A stretch of DNA of 64,000 nucleotides from Pipra filicauda (lineage: Eukaryota; Chordata; Aves; Passeriformes; Pipridae). The DNA lies in NCBI RefSeq assembly GCF_003945595.2, contig NW_024104527.1, forward strand, positions 310,001 through 374,000, given 5' to 3'. Of the stretch, positions 27,189-40,388 are shown piece by piece. Position 1 is the first letter of the stretch. Each line of letters opens with the position of its first letter. The translations under genes and the position numbers were made by a program. The notes under the pieces are model-generated. The model searched no databases, had not been told where the DNA came from, and worked only from the letters and a program-made list of their open reading frames with translations.

Positions 27189-29339
27189 ATGGAGAAGGCT
27201 TTGCATTTCAATCCCCCAATACAGCTAATCAATATACACACACAGGGTCTTTTTTGCCCTTTTCCAACCCCACTGCAGAGAGGAGAAGGCTAGAAGCACA
27301 CTCAGCTGAGGCACAACAAGGCAAGGACAAGACATAAAACAAGTTAAAAGATCCACTTGTGGAGGGGTTACTGACATCTGGAGCAGCAGTGGACGCCCAT
27401 TCCTTCCGAACGCTGCCGCTCCATTTCCCACACAGGCTACCCAAGCACAGAGAAGTCCTGGGTTGCTGCTAGACCCTGAGTCAGCACTGGTCTTCAGCTC
27501 TACCCACTCAGCCCTCCTGCCTCCTCTCATCTCACTCCTCCAGGGTATGGAACCAGTATGGTGGTGGTGGAAAAAGGGTTATTTTCTTTTATGTCTAATG
27601 GAAATGCCTACCTAGTACCTTATCTCACCAGATCAGCTTTCAGAGGGGAAGCACTTGTACTGCGCTGCTTCTGATGAAACAGCGCTGAGGGAGATTGAGA
27701 CAAACTGCGTAGAAATGCCCCCCAACACCTCTCCTAGACTCAAATCACATCAGGCACAGCACCCAACCCCACCTTGGAGCAGGAGCCCCTCCACGCCGTA
27801 CAGCTGCAGAGTCCCTCTTCCCCCTTACCTCACATTGCAGAATCCACAGCCAGCTCCATCCAGTGCCTGCAGTTGCTCCACTCCAGCCCAGAGCATCCCC
27901 TTCTGCTCCAGGGGGTTCATGGCAGAAAAGCTGGGAACACTCCAGTCAAAGTGCCTGTGTTGGGCCACAGCCCTGCACGTACCTGTTTAGTCACTTGGGC
28001 CCTTAAAAGTTAGGCAACTGCCTGAGGGAGAGCCAGTGCTCAGAGGTGCAGAGAGGGAGCACGGATCATCAGGTAAAATCATCAAGAGTGATTTCTTGGG
28101 TGGCTTCCTTTCCTGTAAACACTCTTTGATCCCTGTGTGACTGCTGGTTAGTACAGTCTCACTCGCTCTCATGCGAGACTTAAAGTTCACATTTTGGTTT
28201 ACGACCACAGAAGAACACCTTTGTGACTGCAGTCCTGAAGGTCTTGCTGTCCAAAGGCCTGCAAAAAGGGTGATATGGAGCTGCACAGTAGCCAAGTCAC
28301 GGGGGCACAGCTTTCACCATTTTTGCAGCCAGGCAGCACAGACAGGACTTGAGATTTTAAGAACCAAGGTGCACCAATCCCTCTGCAGACCAGGTATCAG
28401 TGACACAGGAGGGAAACAGAACATTTCTTTTTGAATAGGATTTTGCCGCCTTCACAATTTGTCCAGCCTCTGTATCACCAGCTGTCCCAAAGAACCACCA
28501 GAGACGTCATTCCAAGCAATTACACTGAAAATGTGGTAACCACACAGCACACCACCAGCTCCTGGCTCAGACAAAAGGTCCCCACAGCCTCTGTCCACCC
28601 TCTAGCACTATCCAGAAACAGATGTTTGGTGGATTATTAAGAATCCAAGCCTCCTTTTGATGCACTTTCTCAGTAACCAGAGATGAATTAGCACAAAGTC
28701 AGACCAGTTTCAAATACACACAGCAAAATCCAAGTCCATAAAACGCCCTAGGCCTGAACAGGAGCATTAAGCCGCAGAATTTAAAGCACAAAAGTAAGAG
28801 AGCAAACAGCCTTACCTGCCAGCCAGTACAGCACACCACAATTGAACCAACCCCTGCTTCCTTTACCCTGCTTTAAGTAATTTGCCCAATTAGGACAATT
28901 AACTTTTCCTGTGCCTTGGTCTCCCACACAGGTGTGGAGGATTCCACAAATCAGAATCTCTCAGGCTAACAAATCACCAGGTGTATCAGTTTTCAGCAAG
29001 ATTAGCTCGTTTTCCACCACTGAGTCTCCGGCCTTTCTATATTAAGTGTAAAACCTTTCTATATTTTTCCCCAAGAATAGTAGTTTTTAACACTTCAACA
29101 CTAAGCTGCATTGTCACTACAAGGCAAATACTGCAAAAGTTGGCTAAGGAGTAGGAGAGATGAAAGTCACCCACTTCTGCCTTTGGTCTCTGCTCCTCTG
29201 TCTATTCCAGCTCAAAGACTTTCCTGCTACCTGCCACGGGTGAGCCACAAGGAGTTGCCCAGAAAAATCCTTCCCTGGGGTCACTCCATCCCAGAAAGTG
29301 GTTTTGTATCATACAAATTCAAATTTCCTGAATACTTTA

Positions 29340-30141
29340 CCTCCTCCCCCCAGCAGCATAGGGACAAAGGGAATGGGTGTTGTGCTCAATTCATCAAACA
29401 TTGTCTCTGCTGCTTCTTTGTCCTCAGGAGTTGAACTCCTCACACGCTTCCCCTGCTCCAGCATGAGGTCCCTCCCATGGAAGACAGTCCTCCACAAGTT
29501 TCTCTAACATGAGTCCTTCACATAGGCTGCAGTTCTTCACAAACTGCTCCAGCACCGGCCCCTTCCCCAGGGCATAGTCCTTCAGGAACAGACTGCTCCC
29601 ACAGGGTCACAAATCCTGCCAGCAAACCAGTTCCAGCAGGAGCTCCTCTCTCCACAAGTCTACTGTCCTGCCAGGAGCTTGCTCCAGTGAAGGTGACTCC
29701 TACTGGGTCACAGCCTCCTTTGGGCTTCCACCTGCCCCAGCACAGAGTCCTCTGTGAGCTGCAGGTGGGTATCTGCTCCCTCCTGGACCTCCACAAGCTG
29801 CAGGGAAACAGTTTGAGTCACCATGGTCTGCACTCTGCTCCAGCACCTGGAGCACCTCCTCCCCTCCCTTCTTCACCAAGTTTGGTGCCTGCAGAGCTGT
29901 GTTTCTCACATAACCTCACTCCTGTCTTCTCCTGCTGTCAGGTTTTTCCCCTTCTGAAATGCATTGTCTCAGAGGCAGTACAGTGTCACTACTGGGCTCA
30001 GCTTTGGGCAGCAGTGGGTCCATCTGGGAGTCAGCTGGCATTGGCTATATTGGAAATAAGGGAAGCTTCTGGCATCTTCTCACAGCAACTACCCCTGTAG
30101 CCTCCCCACTACCAAAACCTTACTATGTAAACCCAATACAC
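29340..30141. repeat. Dispersed avian repeat built of degenerate 45-55 bp units
   Basis: The run contains repeated GCTCCAGCA/TGCTCCAGTG cores separated by GGGTCACA, CTGCAG and CTCCACAAG motifs, giving degenerate tandem units of about 50 bp. It closes with GGCATCTTCTCACAGC, CCCTGTAGCC and AAACCCAATACA. I recall very similar text dispersed in songbird genomes, but I cannot name the family or its class. Overlapping open frames at 29518-30100 on both strands are by-products. Confidence 0.6.
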
Positions 30142-33100
30142 TGTTCTCACTTCTTTCCACTTTCCCCAGCAACTCCTGCTTACCCAAATAATACAGTCCT
30201 TTCCAAGCCTAAGAAAATTCTGTTACAAACGTCTGACTTTGTTCAAGACCTTTTGCATGCTGAGCCACGAAGACAGTAGTGTACCATCTCTTGGTAAGGA
30301 TGTCTCAGTTAAATGGGTTACCAATGCCAGAGGAAGAACAATGGAAGGCTGCAAACTATATCCAGATATCAAAGGATTCCCTTCTGTACACTCAGGCCCT
30401 TTGCTTTCACATAAAAACTGAGCGCTTTGCTGATGAGCCAACCTAAAACTTTCAATTTTATACACTTCATCTCACAATCAGCCCACAATGGTCCCAAGAG
30501 AACCGTGTGACAAATCTTCAAAAGAACTGGGAAAGCTCCAATCCCAAAGAGATTCAATATCACCTTGTTTGTCTGAAGCTCTTCAGGGATACAGCTGGAA
30601 GTGACACTTCTGTGCCTAGTTGGTGAATAGTCTCATTAACACAATACTGGCAATAGCCACCTCTAACATTCTTTAACTTATTAGGATCTTAATCTACTTT
30701 TGAGTCTCCTGGGGATTTTACTTTTAAGATTACTCTGAATTCAGCTTCCCGCTTAACATTCTAAAGCAATCTAGGTATGATTTTGCCAGAACCCACTTTG
30801 ATATGGTTATACCTGATACCAGCATCCAGAAGTCACGTAACAAGTCTGCAGATCTGCATGTGTAAAGCAGGGTGTTAATTTCAATTGTGCCCTTTAAACT
30901 TCCCTGCCATAGCCTTCAAGACCTCCATATATTTCATCACAGTTCATAAGGTGTCCTGACTTAAGACCCTTCCCTGCAGAGCTGTTTCCTGAGAGTGCTC
31001 ATCCAGCCATAGCTGGGAGGCGCAGGATGCACAGCAAAGCAGATTGTCTGTCAGGCTACAGACCTGACATCCCTGCTTCCCCTCACCAAAGCCCTTTGAA
31101 GCTCCTAAGACCCTATGAGGAAATTAAGGTGGAACAGCAGTGGATCAAGACCACCGCCAGAAGCACACAAACCCCCCCGGCTGTCCTGTCCCTGTTCTCA
31201 GTAACCTCCACTTCCTGCCCAAGGTGGCTTGATTTCCTGTAGCTCTTTCAACAAAATAAAGAAGAAGCATTTTCTGTTTGTATCTGATGTTCTAATAAGC
31301 CCTGAGCTGTTTATCACAGTTGCTGCTGTTCTGCTCCCTTCCAGGTGGCAGAGAGGCGTCACGGGGGACAGCCCACCACGAGCACCTACGGGTGGAACAA
31401 GCCTGTCACCCCAAAGGTGTCTGGAATGGGGGGGAAGCTGTTCATCCCCTCCTGCACATCCTCTCCTCCTCCCTGGATGCTGGAGGAGGGTTTCCCTGCA
31501 TGAGAATATCACCCTGAGTGCAGCTACAGTGCACAGAGAAAGGACAATTCTGGCTTGGGGCTGGGCTGGCACCTGGTGTCGAGTCACAGGATAAGAAGGT
31601 GGGAAAGGCTCTCTGGAGGGTTCCTGTCCAGTCTCCTCTACCAGGCAGAGCTAACAAGTAGAGCAGGGTGCTGGCATGTGTCAGCCCACCCTGTAGTTCC
31701 CAGTCACTGAGTTCCTGGCCCATGAGGAGCCAGAACCTCTTCCAAAGAGCGTCTCCCTGAGCTCAGGGCTCGCCGAGGGATGCTGCAAGCTTTGGAGAGA
31801 ACATGCAGCCTTGCAAAGGCCTCATCCAGCAGCCACAAGTCATGACCTCTGTGCCCCAGCCACGGGGGAGCCTCATTTCTGGGATTAAGATAAACCCACG
31901 ACAAGCCTGCCAGCCAGCCAGGCACCAGTACTATCCCTCTTCAGGCTCCTAGGGACTCACAAACCACCCAAGACTAAACCCAGCAATTTCAGGGAAGAAG
32001 GTCTTGTCAGAGTTTAGATCAGCAGCTCTTGCTGCCCCCACCACCACCAAGCATCAAGGAAACTCTGAGCATCACCTCACCCACGGCTGGGAGGGCAGCA
32101 CAGGTGGTCAACACAGCCCTGCAGGAAACATGGGACAGGAGATTACACTGGCCTGCAGCACCGTGGAGAGAACCCAGTTCGTGGGTGCCAGACAGCACTG
32201 CTGGATACCCTCAGCACCATCCCAAGCATTCACCTGGTCACAGGGAATAGGCACTGCTGCGGGATCGAGCGAGCACCTTTCTCAACTGTGGGATGGAAGG
32301 AGCTTTCAAAAGGTTCTCAGCTCAGCACAGGCCATGGTGGTGCCAGAGCTCTTGGGCCAGGGAAGAGCTCTTCCACCATCCTTCGTGAAAGGACAGACCC
32401 AGTCTACCCCCAAGCCCTCACCAGCACAGCTGTGACTCACCCGTCCCGGTGGAAGAGTCATCTGCAGAACACAAGTGTTTATGATTCACTTGTGGGCCTT
32501 GCTGTCTCCAGGCTGTTTTGGAACGCTGCTGTCTCACAACGTGCACTGCCCGGGCAGGTGGGGGTGCTGATGTCACAAACCACAAGTTCTCCTGGCAGCA
32601 CTGTGTGGCAGAGCCAAGGAACACAGGCAGGACACCAGCTTATCTGAGGGTTAGTGGTGCGTGTGCCAGGGAGCTGAATCCTGGAGCTGCCCTACCTACA
32701 GCCAGGACCTGTCGTGCAGATTTCCTTGGGTCACCAAAGAACATGTTGCTGGACCTGTAGCTTCACTGAGCATGGAGACCCCTGCCACTGGCCATCCAAA
32801 TCCTAATCCTCTCCAAAATCCCTGGCTCCAACCCCTTGTTTCAGCTTCCTCCTTTACTGCAGGGTTAATGTGTGTGGCCACACCTTTGCTCTTCTTCCCT
32901 TCAGGCGAAAATGTACCCACACCATCACAAACTGCACACTGAGAGTCAGTTCAGACCAGTGTCCCCAAAATACCAGGCTCTGAGACAAAGGACACCATAT
33001 CTGTGAATTTAATGTCCTTATGAAGTGAAAGGATGCACTCTTTGCTCATCCAAATAGAGTCTGAAGTGCTCTAATATAGCTCCACCCTTCAGTCAGCCCT

Positions 33101-34748
33101 CATACTCATCTTTACCCAGCTCCAGTCTCAAGCAAGGCATTCAGGGCATTTCCCACTCCCTAGCACTTACTGTGGCACCTCTGTGTCCTAACCTTCCCCC
33201 AAACACATTTCCTGGCTGCTCACCAAGTCACTTGTCTGCCAGGTCCAGAAATCTTGCAGACACTGCCAGACTTCATGGGGAGGGCAGGGAATGAGTCCTA
33301 GGGGGATCATGGTGTGAGCCTGTGGCAGAAGGGCAAGTCTTTGGGGTGACAGAGACTTCTCTGTAGCAGCAAGAATGTGTTAGTAGCTGGAGGCAAGGTC
33401 AGGCTGCGAGGACCAAGCACTGCAGAGAAACCTGTTTTACCTCTCTTTTATTCTCCCTCCTTGCTCTGAGCTGTCTCTCACTAAAAAGAGGCATTTCTTA
33501 GTTTCTATTCAGGCTTTCCTTTCCAGCCACTAGCTGATCAATTTAATTTTTAACAGACTTCGGACCATCCTTTCCCGAACAGACACGCAAGGACTGTGGG
33601 CAGTGTATCTCCAGCAGCTCAGGTAGCTCCAGCCAGACCCACAAAACAAACAGATGCTCCCCACGGGAGTCCTCCAGCCCTTCAGGTTTTAAGTTTGATA
33701 TTAGGGAACTAGCTAACATTGGAAATAAAAGCATTACATCAACTACAATGCGATTACATTCGATTTCCTTACAAATGTAAACACAACACATTTCAAGGGC
33801 GCTGCCTAAAGTGCTGGCAGCTTTACCTGCTCCCTGGCTGGCTGGAGGTTGTATTACGTGTGGGCTTGCTCCATTTAAGGGGTAAAAATACCTGCCTACA
33901 GACACAGATAGTACTTATTAATTATTAATTACCTCCACTTCCCACACATCTCTAACACACAGCCTCAGTCGCTGTCCCTGCACAGCTAGAGGAGCTGGAA
34001 ATGAAGGCACAAAGGGAAAAAACAAGGGTGGAGATGTGTGGAAGGTGTTGCTTTGTCTTTGTTTCTCACCATCCAAACCTCCTTCAGCTGGCAATAAATT
34101 AGTTTCCTCAAACTGAGTCTGTTTTGGTGGTGAGGATAACTGATAATTCATCTACCTGTATTTGTTCAACCGTGAGCCTTTCCAACTTATTTTCTCCCCT
34201 CTGTGCTGTTGAGGAGGGGGAGTGAGAGTGGCTGGGTGGCCACTGGGGAGCTCGTTGGGGTCAGCCCACCACAGGTACCCAGTATTATTTAAATTTCAAG
34301 CACTGAAATGTGCGTATATATCCAGCAAGTATCACTTCTACAGCATATTCCAAGTAAGAGCCTGAGTACCTCGCACATGGCTCAGCCTTACTTGCCCCAG
34401 AGAGGCACATAAGCCACTGGCCCTGTTCAGCACACAGGGGTGCTGAGAGGGGAAAAAAGCATTTCTGTCTGCATGTCTGGCAAGAATATGTTTACAGTCC
34501 TGGCAGGGACTTTAGAGACCACACAGTAGCATGGAAAAGGAGGAATTCCTGGCAGACTTACTACCCAGCTGACCCAGCAGCTCCCTGCAAGGCTGAGGGT
34601 TTCCTGGGAGTCGGCATGGAGTTTCTCTGCCTACCTGCTGCCTTTGACGTCAACAAGAGAGCACAGAGATACTTCAGGTTCGCATTTTTGTGTTCAACGT
34701 GCTCTTCAAGACCACAGGAAATAGCACAACACTTTTAAAAAGTAGGTC

Positions 34749-34767
34749 TGGGCGGGGTGGGGGGGGT
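34749..34767 (+). other. Four-run G tract next to poly-T tracts
   Basis: GGGCGGGGTGGGGGGGG satisfies a G-quadruplex pattern with one-base loops. It is followed at 34775-34805 by two poly-T blocks. Confidence 0.6.
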
Positions 34768-37700
34768 ATAGCATTTTTTTTTCCTCTTTTCCTTTTTTTT
34801 TTTTCCACGGAGGAAATCGGAAGAAAAGAATGAGGCGATTAAAAAGCAGTTAGAGTGAATTTCCAAACCAACTGCGTGATGCATTCTGTTAATAGGTGAT
34901 TCAATGGTTCTGCAAGAGGGTTTTCACACCCTAAAGGCAAAAGCGAAGCGTTCATCAGTGGTAACAGACTTGTAGAGGGTACAAACCACTAGAAGACAGT
35001 TTTGAGAAAACAAAAGAGAGCAATTTGGTCACCAAAAAAGGTCAAAATTCCAAAGAAGGCTATACAAAGAAACAACACTTGCTAAGTGAAGTTCCTAGAG
35101 AGTCAATCGTTTAAGACAATGAACATGAATTTCTTTTCTCTAAACCATCTCCTTCTTTCATATAACATTTTTTTCTCTCTCCAGAGGGCTCGATGTGCTG
35201 CTTAGACCTGGCTGTGGGCTGGTGGAGAGGAGAGGCTCATCACTGACACCATTTCCATACCCACTTTCAATGCTGGTCATAACCCCACCACGAGCACTGC
35301 GTGAAATCAGCAGGTTTTCCTTTGGTGTCCTATAAGGTTGGGTGCTAGGCAGGGTTTACAGGCAGTGACCTGAAACACAGAGAAACGAAAGCGCTGCTTA
35401 ACCAAGTGCCAATTTTAGGCTTTTTTTTTCCCCGAAGAATTCAGTGGGGCTTATATGGCTGCTGGTATGCTCTGCATTCAGCTCCAACACTCCCAAACAG
35501 CAATCTGGAGCATGGCAGCCTAGAAACTGTCTGCTACCATATTCCCATATTCTTTTACTTCATCCCCTCAGTGTATCCTCCAGTCTCCTTCAAGCAACAG
35601 GGCTGGATTTTTGCTTACTTTGCATGAAGACAAAGGATGGCAGTGGGGAGAACAATTTTGGCTGAAGTGCTGGTGAGCACTTTCAGGGTAGGGTCCCACA
35701 GGAGAGAGGAATCAGTACTTGGAGGCAGAAGCTCCCCGTACCCAGTGCCACCTACAGCCACTGCAAAGAACCTGGTGCCAGCAGGGAGCTGTGCAGTTGG
35801 TGCTCTGCTCCTTTCCAGGGGTCCTGTGCACAGCACTGGTACTTCTCTTGTAGCACTGCAATCCTACCAGCTCTGAAACATGTTTAATCTGAGGCTTGGA
35901 GGGCTTTAGGTACAGTGACTCTGAGGATGCATAGACTGGTAGATGGGTTACACCATGTCTTGCCACTAAACATCCCCTTGTGCAGAATAAAATGTGTATG
36001 GTGACAAAATAAACACTTCGAGGCAGGGAGACAGTACTTGAGGATGGTTCAAACTGAACTAAGAAACTACCATCCCCTTCCATCCATCAACAGCCTTACC
36101 TGAGTCACATCCTCCAGCCCAGCAAGCAGGATTTCCACGGATTGTGAGGAGTTTTGAGCAAAATGTTTTCTTATCTTCCATGGTTTGGACTTCTCTTTCA
36201 GGACTTTAATGAAAGCTAAATCTTGGATACCTGTTCTCCATGCAGAAACCTTATTAGGAGACACAAATGTTCCTCTCTGATGCCTTTTTGCTTGAAATCT
36301 TTTGCGTCTGTTGGCATAAACCTCACTTTAGTGAGGAGAGAGAGAAACATCAGGAGAAAGCATATCCCCAGCATGAGGCTCAGGAGGGCACGCAGTCCAG
36401 TTTTGACAGTTATTCAGATGGCTCAAAAGGCCAGCTACTCCCCTGCCAGTGCAGCTTTCCAAGCTGAAGGTCCCAAGGAATTAGCTGACCAGCTGTCTTT
36501 CACTCCCCAAGAATGATCTGACAAAGGGGGACTGAAGGAGTCACTCAACAGCAGAAGAAAAATGGACAGGAGACTTTTTCGATTACTGTTGAAGGAAACT
36601 GGTTATGAAGCATGGGGGAAAGAGAGAGAGATGTGAAACCTCTATGATGGTTTGTAAGGGGGGAGAGAGCTGAGTAATAGAGAGCATGCTGAGGAATGGG
36701 GAAGCAACTGAGACAGAGGAAAGCACATTGGGTTTTGTTATTCCAGCTAGAGTTTTAGTCTCTTTGCTACCCAGAGGAACGAGAAGCTGATTTTCAAAAC
36801 AAGTGAGTCTTTACAACAGAAACCTGTGTGCCTGTTCATGTGCCTGCTGATGTCTTGGCAGGGATAACCAGCCAGGCCAGCGCCCACCAGTATGATCCTA
36901 AAGCAGCACTGCTGGTCTCACCACAGGCAGGGGCTGGGGAGCTCAGCATGTCTTCACAGCTCTGCCTGGCAGGAGACACCACTGCCGTCACTGCCAGCCA
37001 ACTCCTCCACCCCAGACTAAAGTCCCACATCTCCTGTAACAGGTTATGTGCAAGGAATGGAACATTTGACTCTCTGCATTACACCAAGAGATGAATCAGC
37101 AACAAGTTGTCAAGCTTTTCGTCTTCTTTTTTTTTTTAAATAATTAAAATCAACAAGAAATTCACGTGCAACTTGCCTCACCTTGCAGCAAAATTTCTTC
37201 TCTCTTTACTCATCTCATGCTCTCTTTTGCGTTGAACCTCACTTAGGTGCCTAAAATTACACTTTTGTAATCATGATGTAATATAGCCATGCCAGACCAC
37301 TAGGAGAATAATAACAATATCTAAGTCTATATCTCTTCCTTTTTCTCCTCTCTCTAACCACTAGACAATGCTTCTTCACAACCTGGTAAAAATTTGCCAG
37401 AGTCTGTACAGCTCCTTGGGCTGGAAGAGGTGACTCCACAAAACATTGTAACAGAAAATTAGAGAGCCCAAGTCTGGCTTCAGGTAAATGAAGGAGGGAA
37501 AAAAAAAAGGAAAACAATAATCAACCTGCAAAAAACCACTAGAATTTGTCAGATCAAACAGAACGTTACTGCCTGAACTCACAGAATTTGAGTGTCTTCA
37601 GATATATCAATTCTTCCATTCTTACTCATATTCTTCTCCCTGGGAGGGCTACAGAAACAGTTATACATAACACCTCTCACCAGTGACAGTTCCAGCTAAC

Positions 37701-38254
37701 CATCTAAGCTCTGAGGTTTCTGAGCCAAGAGCTGGAGATCAGCAACTGTTCCTTTTGCTTTACCTTCACTGTGCATCAGTCACCTTCCTCCCCATCATGA
37801 GTAACCACAGACTGGTAAAGAGTCAGGATGCATGGATGAGTGATGCTGGTCATAGCTGTCCAGGGAATATTTCTCCTCTCTGACCAGGATTTTGTTTGCT
37901 TCCACTGCACTTCTGCTGTAGAAGCAGCAATGACCCAACCCATACAGTCCTTTCTATAATGCAGCCCCTTCTCTCATCTTGTTTACTTCATGCACTGAGC
38001 CTGCACAAGGTTTTCAAGACACTGGCATCCTGCTCTCCCTTTTCCTCCACCAAGGCAGGCAAATAGGGTGCAGCATCTGATACGCATCAACCACAAAAGG
38101 AGCCATATCTCTATCAAGCACCTCACTGCGCTCGGCCACATAGCAGCACAAATGCTTGCTGTGCAGAGCCCTGAGTTGGCCAGCTGCACATCCAAACACA
38201 CAGCCATCACCTGGGAAGGGTTCAGCTGCCCATGAGAGCTGTTTGTGAACACCT

Positions 38255-38578
38255 TGCACTATCCCAGGTTGCTCCAAGCCCCATCCAACCTGGCCTTGAA
38301 CACTTCCAGGGATGGGACAGCCACAGCTTCTCCGGGCAATGTGTGCCAGCGCCTCACCAACCTCATAGTAAAGAATTTCTTCCTAATATGCAATCTAACC
38401 CTGCCCCCTATCAGTGTAAAGTCATTCCCTCTTGTTCTTTCATGCCATGCCCTTGTCACAAGTCCCTCTTCAGCTCTCTGGGAGCCCCTTTAGGCACTGG
38501 AATGAGCTCTAAGGTCCCCCTGGAGACTTCTGTTCTCCAGGCTGAATAACCCCAATTCTCTCAGCTTGACAGAGCCTA
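38255..38578 (-). mobile_element. CR1 LINE 3' region, antisense to the + strand
   Basis: The + strand reads CCCATCCAACCTGGCCTTGA, then GGGATGGGACAGCCACAGCT, TCCTAATATGCAATCTAACC and TCCAGGCTGAATAACCCCAA. This is the reverse complement of the conserved 3' untranslated region of chicken-repeat-1. The terminal repeat tail is missing at the low-coordinate end. Apparent open frames here (such as 38232-38549 +) are repeat-derived. Confidence 0.9.
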
Positions 38579-40364
38579 ATGTCAGCATTTAATATTCATT
38601 AGTATTTAATGGTAACAATAGGCACTCATTTCACTAAATGAACAGCTCATTAGCTAGATAAACAGATGACTTTAATAAAGCCGTTGTGGTAAAAGCAGCC
38701 TAGGAACTGAGTCTGTGCTGTTTGAAATTGCATAATCCTGTCACGATCTTACTTGGAATCTTTAGCCAGAGCCCACAAGCTAAGCAGTGGATTTGCTGTG
38801 AGCAGTTTAGAGGGATATTTGAGGAAGGGATCACAAAGCAGAAACACATGTCTTACTGGCATCTGTGCTGCTGACTTCGCACAGTCACAGCTGCTCTCTG
38901 ATTCGGGAGCAAACCTAGCAGCACTGAGCTTTATCCTGCAGGGATAAGCCAGCTCTGTCCACCTCAGGAGACCCCACCACTACTCACATGTAACAAGGCT
39001 GTCCACTCCACTGTGCCACTGTTTCTGAAACGTGCAGGTCTCCCTTGCCTTTAACATTTCAGATAAAAAGACAGATGCCTGTCCTCTCATGACGTGCAGC
39101 AATAGCAATTGCTGCATCCTGCCCCAGAGGCAGCTACAGTCAGTCTGGATGAATTACCAGGTGCTGACTGAGAGAAGCCTTTAGGAGCTTTCCAACCCTT
39201 CCAACACCACACTAGCAGAGAGCATAACCTCAGTAAGACTTCCTCTGGGCACAGAATACTCCGCCTTTCTCCAAGCTGTTGGAAGCATGTGATGTGCTCG
39301 GCTAGTTTTGCTACAGAAACAGCTGAAAAGCTTGCAGGCAGGAGTACATACAGATTCCCACTCCCCATTTGGATGTCTCACCACTAGGAGAGCAACACAG
39401 GTCAAACAGCAATGGGAAGAGGACGGCAGGGTCTGGATCCAGCATCTCCATATCTGCACTATGTGTTTTGCCCCTCTGATATTAGCGGGGTGGGGTAGTA
39501 AAAAAGAGTCAGTCAAGACAAAAGGTCCCTAAACTTCATCTGTTTGATGTATGTTCCATCCTGAGAAATGCAGTGGAACCATCTGAGTGCAGCACCGGGT
39601 GTGTGAGCAGAGGTGCAGTGTTCCCTTCATACTGGACACACCAGTAGCCAGATCACTGACAAATTTCCAAGAAATAGGCTTACCTGAAGCAAGAAACAGC
39701 AAACCACAGGCCACACACCACCAAGCTGAGAGCAGCACGGAGGAAAAGTAAATAAATGCTGCAGACTGCTGAAGAGCAGACCGACACCAGAGCTGCAAGA
39801 AAGCACAACCACAGGCAAAAGTGATGATGCAACACAGCTGCAGCCTTTGGGTCCTGCCTGGTGGTAGCGCGACAGACAACTCTGGGGATAGAACTGCACT
39901 GACCAGACACCAGAGTGAGCAAATAGGCTTTTTTTTTTTGTTTACACCACTTCCTTTCCTTGTTCTTCAGACTGCCCTGTGAGAAGTCACACAGAGGACC
40001 ACAGTGTCTTTGGGGACAGCAGTGCTTCTGCTCAGCAAAAAGTGTCTGGCTCCACTCAAGCTCAAGCCTGTGTTTTGAAATCAGGCCCTGCCTGATGGTC
40101 CAAGTGGGCTTGGGCTGTCTGGTCTGTGCTGCCCCCATCACACCTCCCCAAACCCCAAATACTGATGTTTGCATGCTGGAGCCCCAAAGCTCCATGGAAG
40201 GGATCCTGTTCAGTGCCAAGCAGGCAGTGAAGTGGGATAAGGCTCCCAGATTTCTGCCATGCTGCTGGAGAAGGAACAAGGTGCTGGACCGTGATCACAG
40301 AGGCCTTCAGTGTTTTGGCCATTGCAGAAACCTGTTGCACCAAATGAGGAGAGGACAGTGTCAC
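38579..40364. other. Intergenic 3' of FASLG, no gene seen
   Basis: Contains a poly-T tract near 39930 and a 199-aa minus-strand open frame (39680-40279) with no recognisable domain. Nothing else was identified. Confidence 0.55.
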
Positions 40365-40382
40365 TTACTAGAAAAATATATC

Positions 40383-40388
40383 TTTATT
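40383..40388 (-). terminator. FASLG: Candidate FASLG polyadenylation signal (AATAAA)
   Basis: AATAAA on the minus strand about 970 bp after the FASLG stop, followed by T-rich and then GT-containing sequence, as expected at a cleavage site. It implies a 3' UTR of roughly 1 kb (about 40365-41355). The assignment rests on motif and distance only. Confidence 0.55.

Larger units (their letters stand above)
24878..38254. other. Intergenic, no gene seen apart from listed repeats and CpG patch
   Basis: I found no TNF homology domain motif or other recognisable exon on either strand. GC content rises around 25.5-32.9 kb, which lengthens chance open frames there. Confidence 0.5.

Noticed and set aside
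38232..38549. 105-aa + strand frame
   Set aside because: Lies in the antisense CR1 3' region, which explains the open frame.
39680..40279. 199-aa minus-strand open frame downstream of FASLG
   Set aside because: No homology recognised, low-quality composition, and it would fall beyond the likely FASLG poly(A) signal.
1..40364. Search for retroviral gag/pol/env or CR1 reverse transcriptase frames
   Set aside because: None was seen. The LTR-like and CR1 pieces are solo or truncated copies without coding parts.
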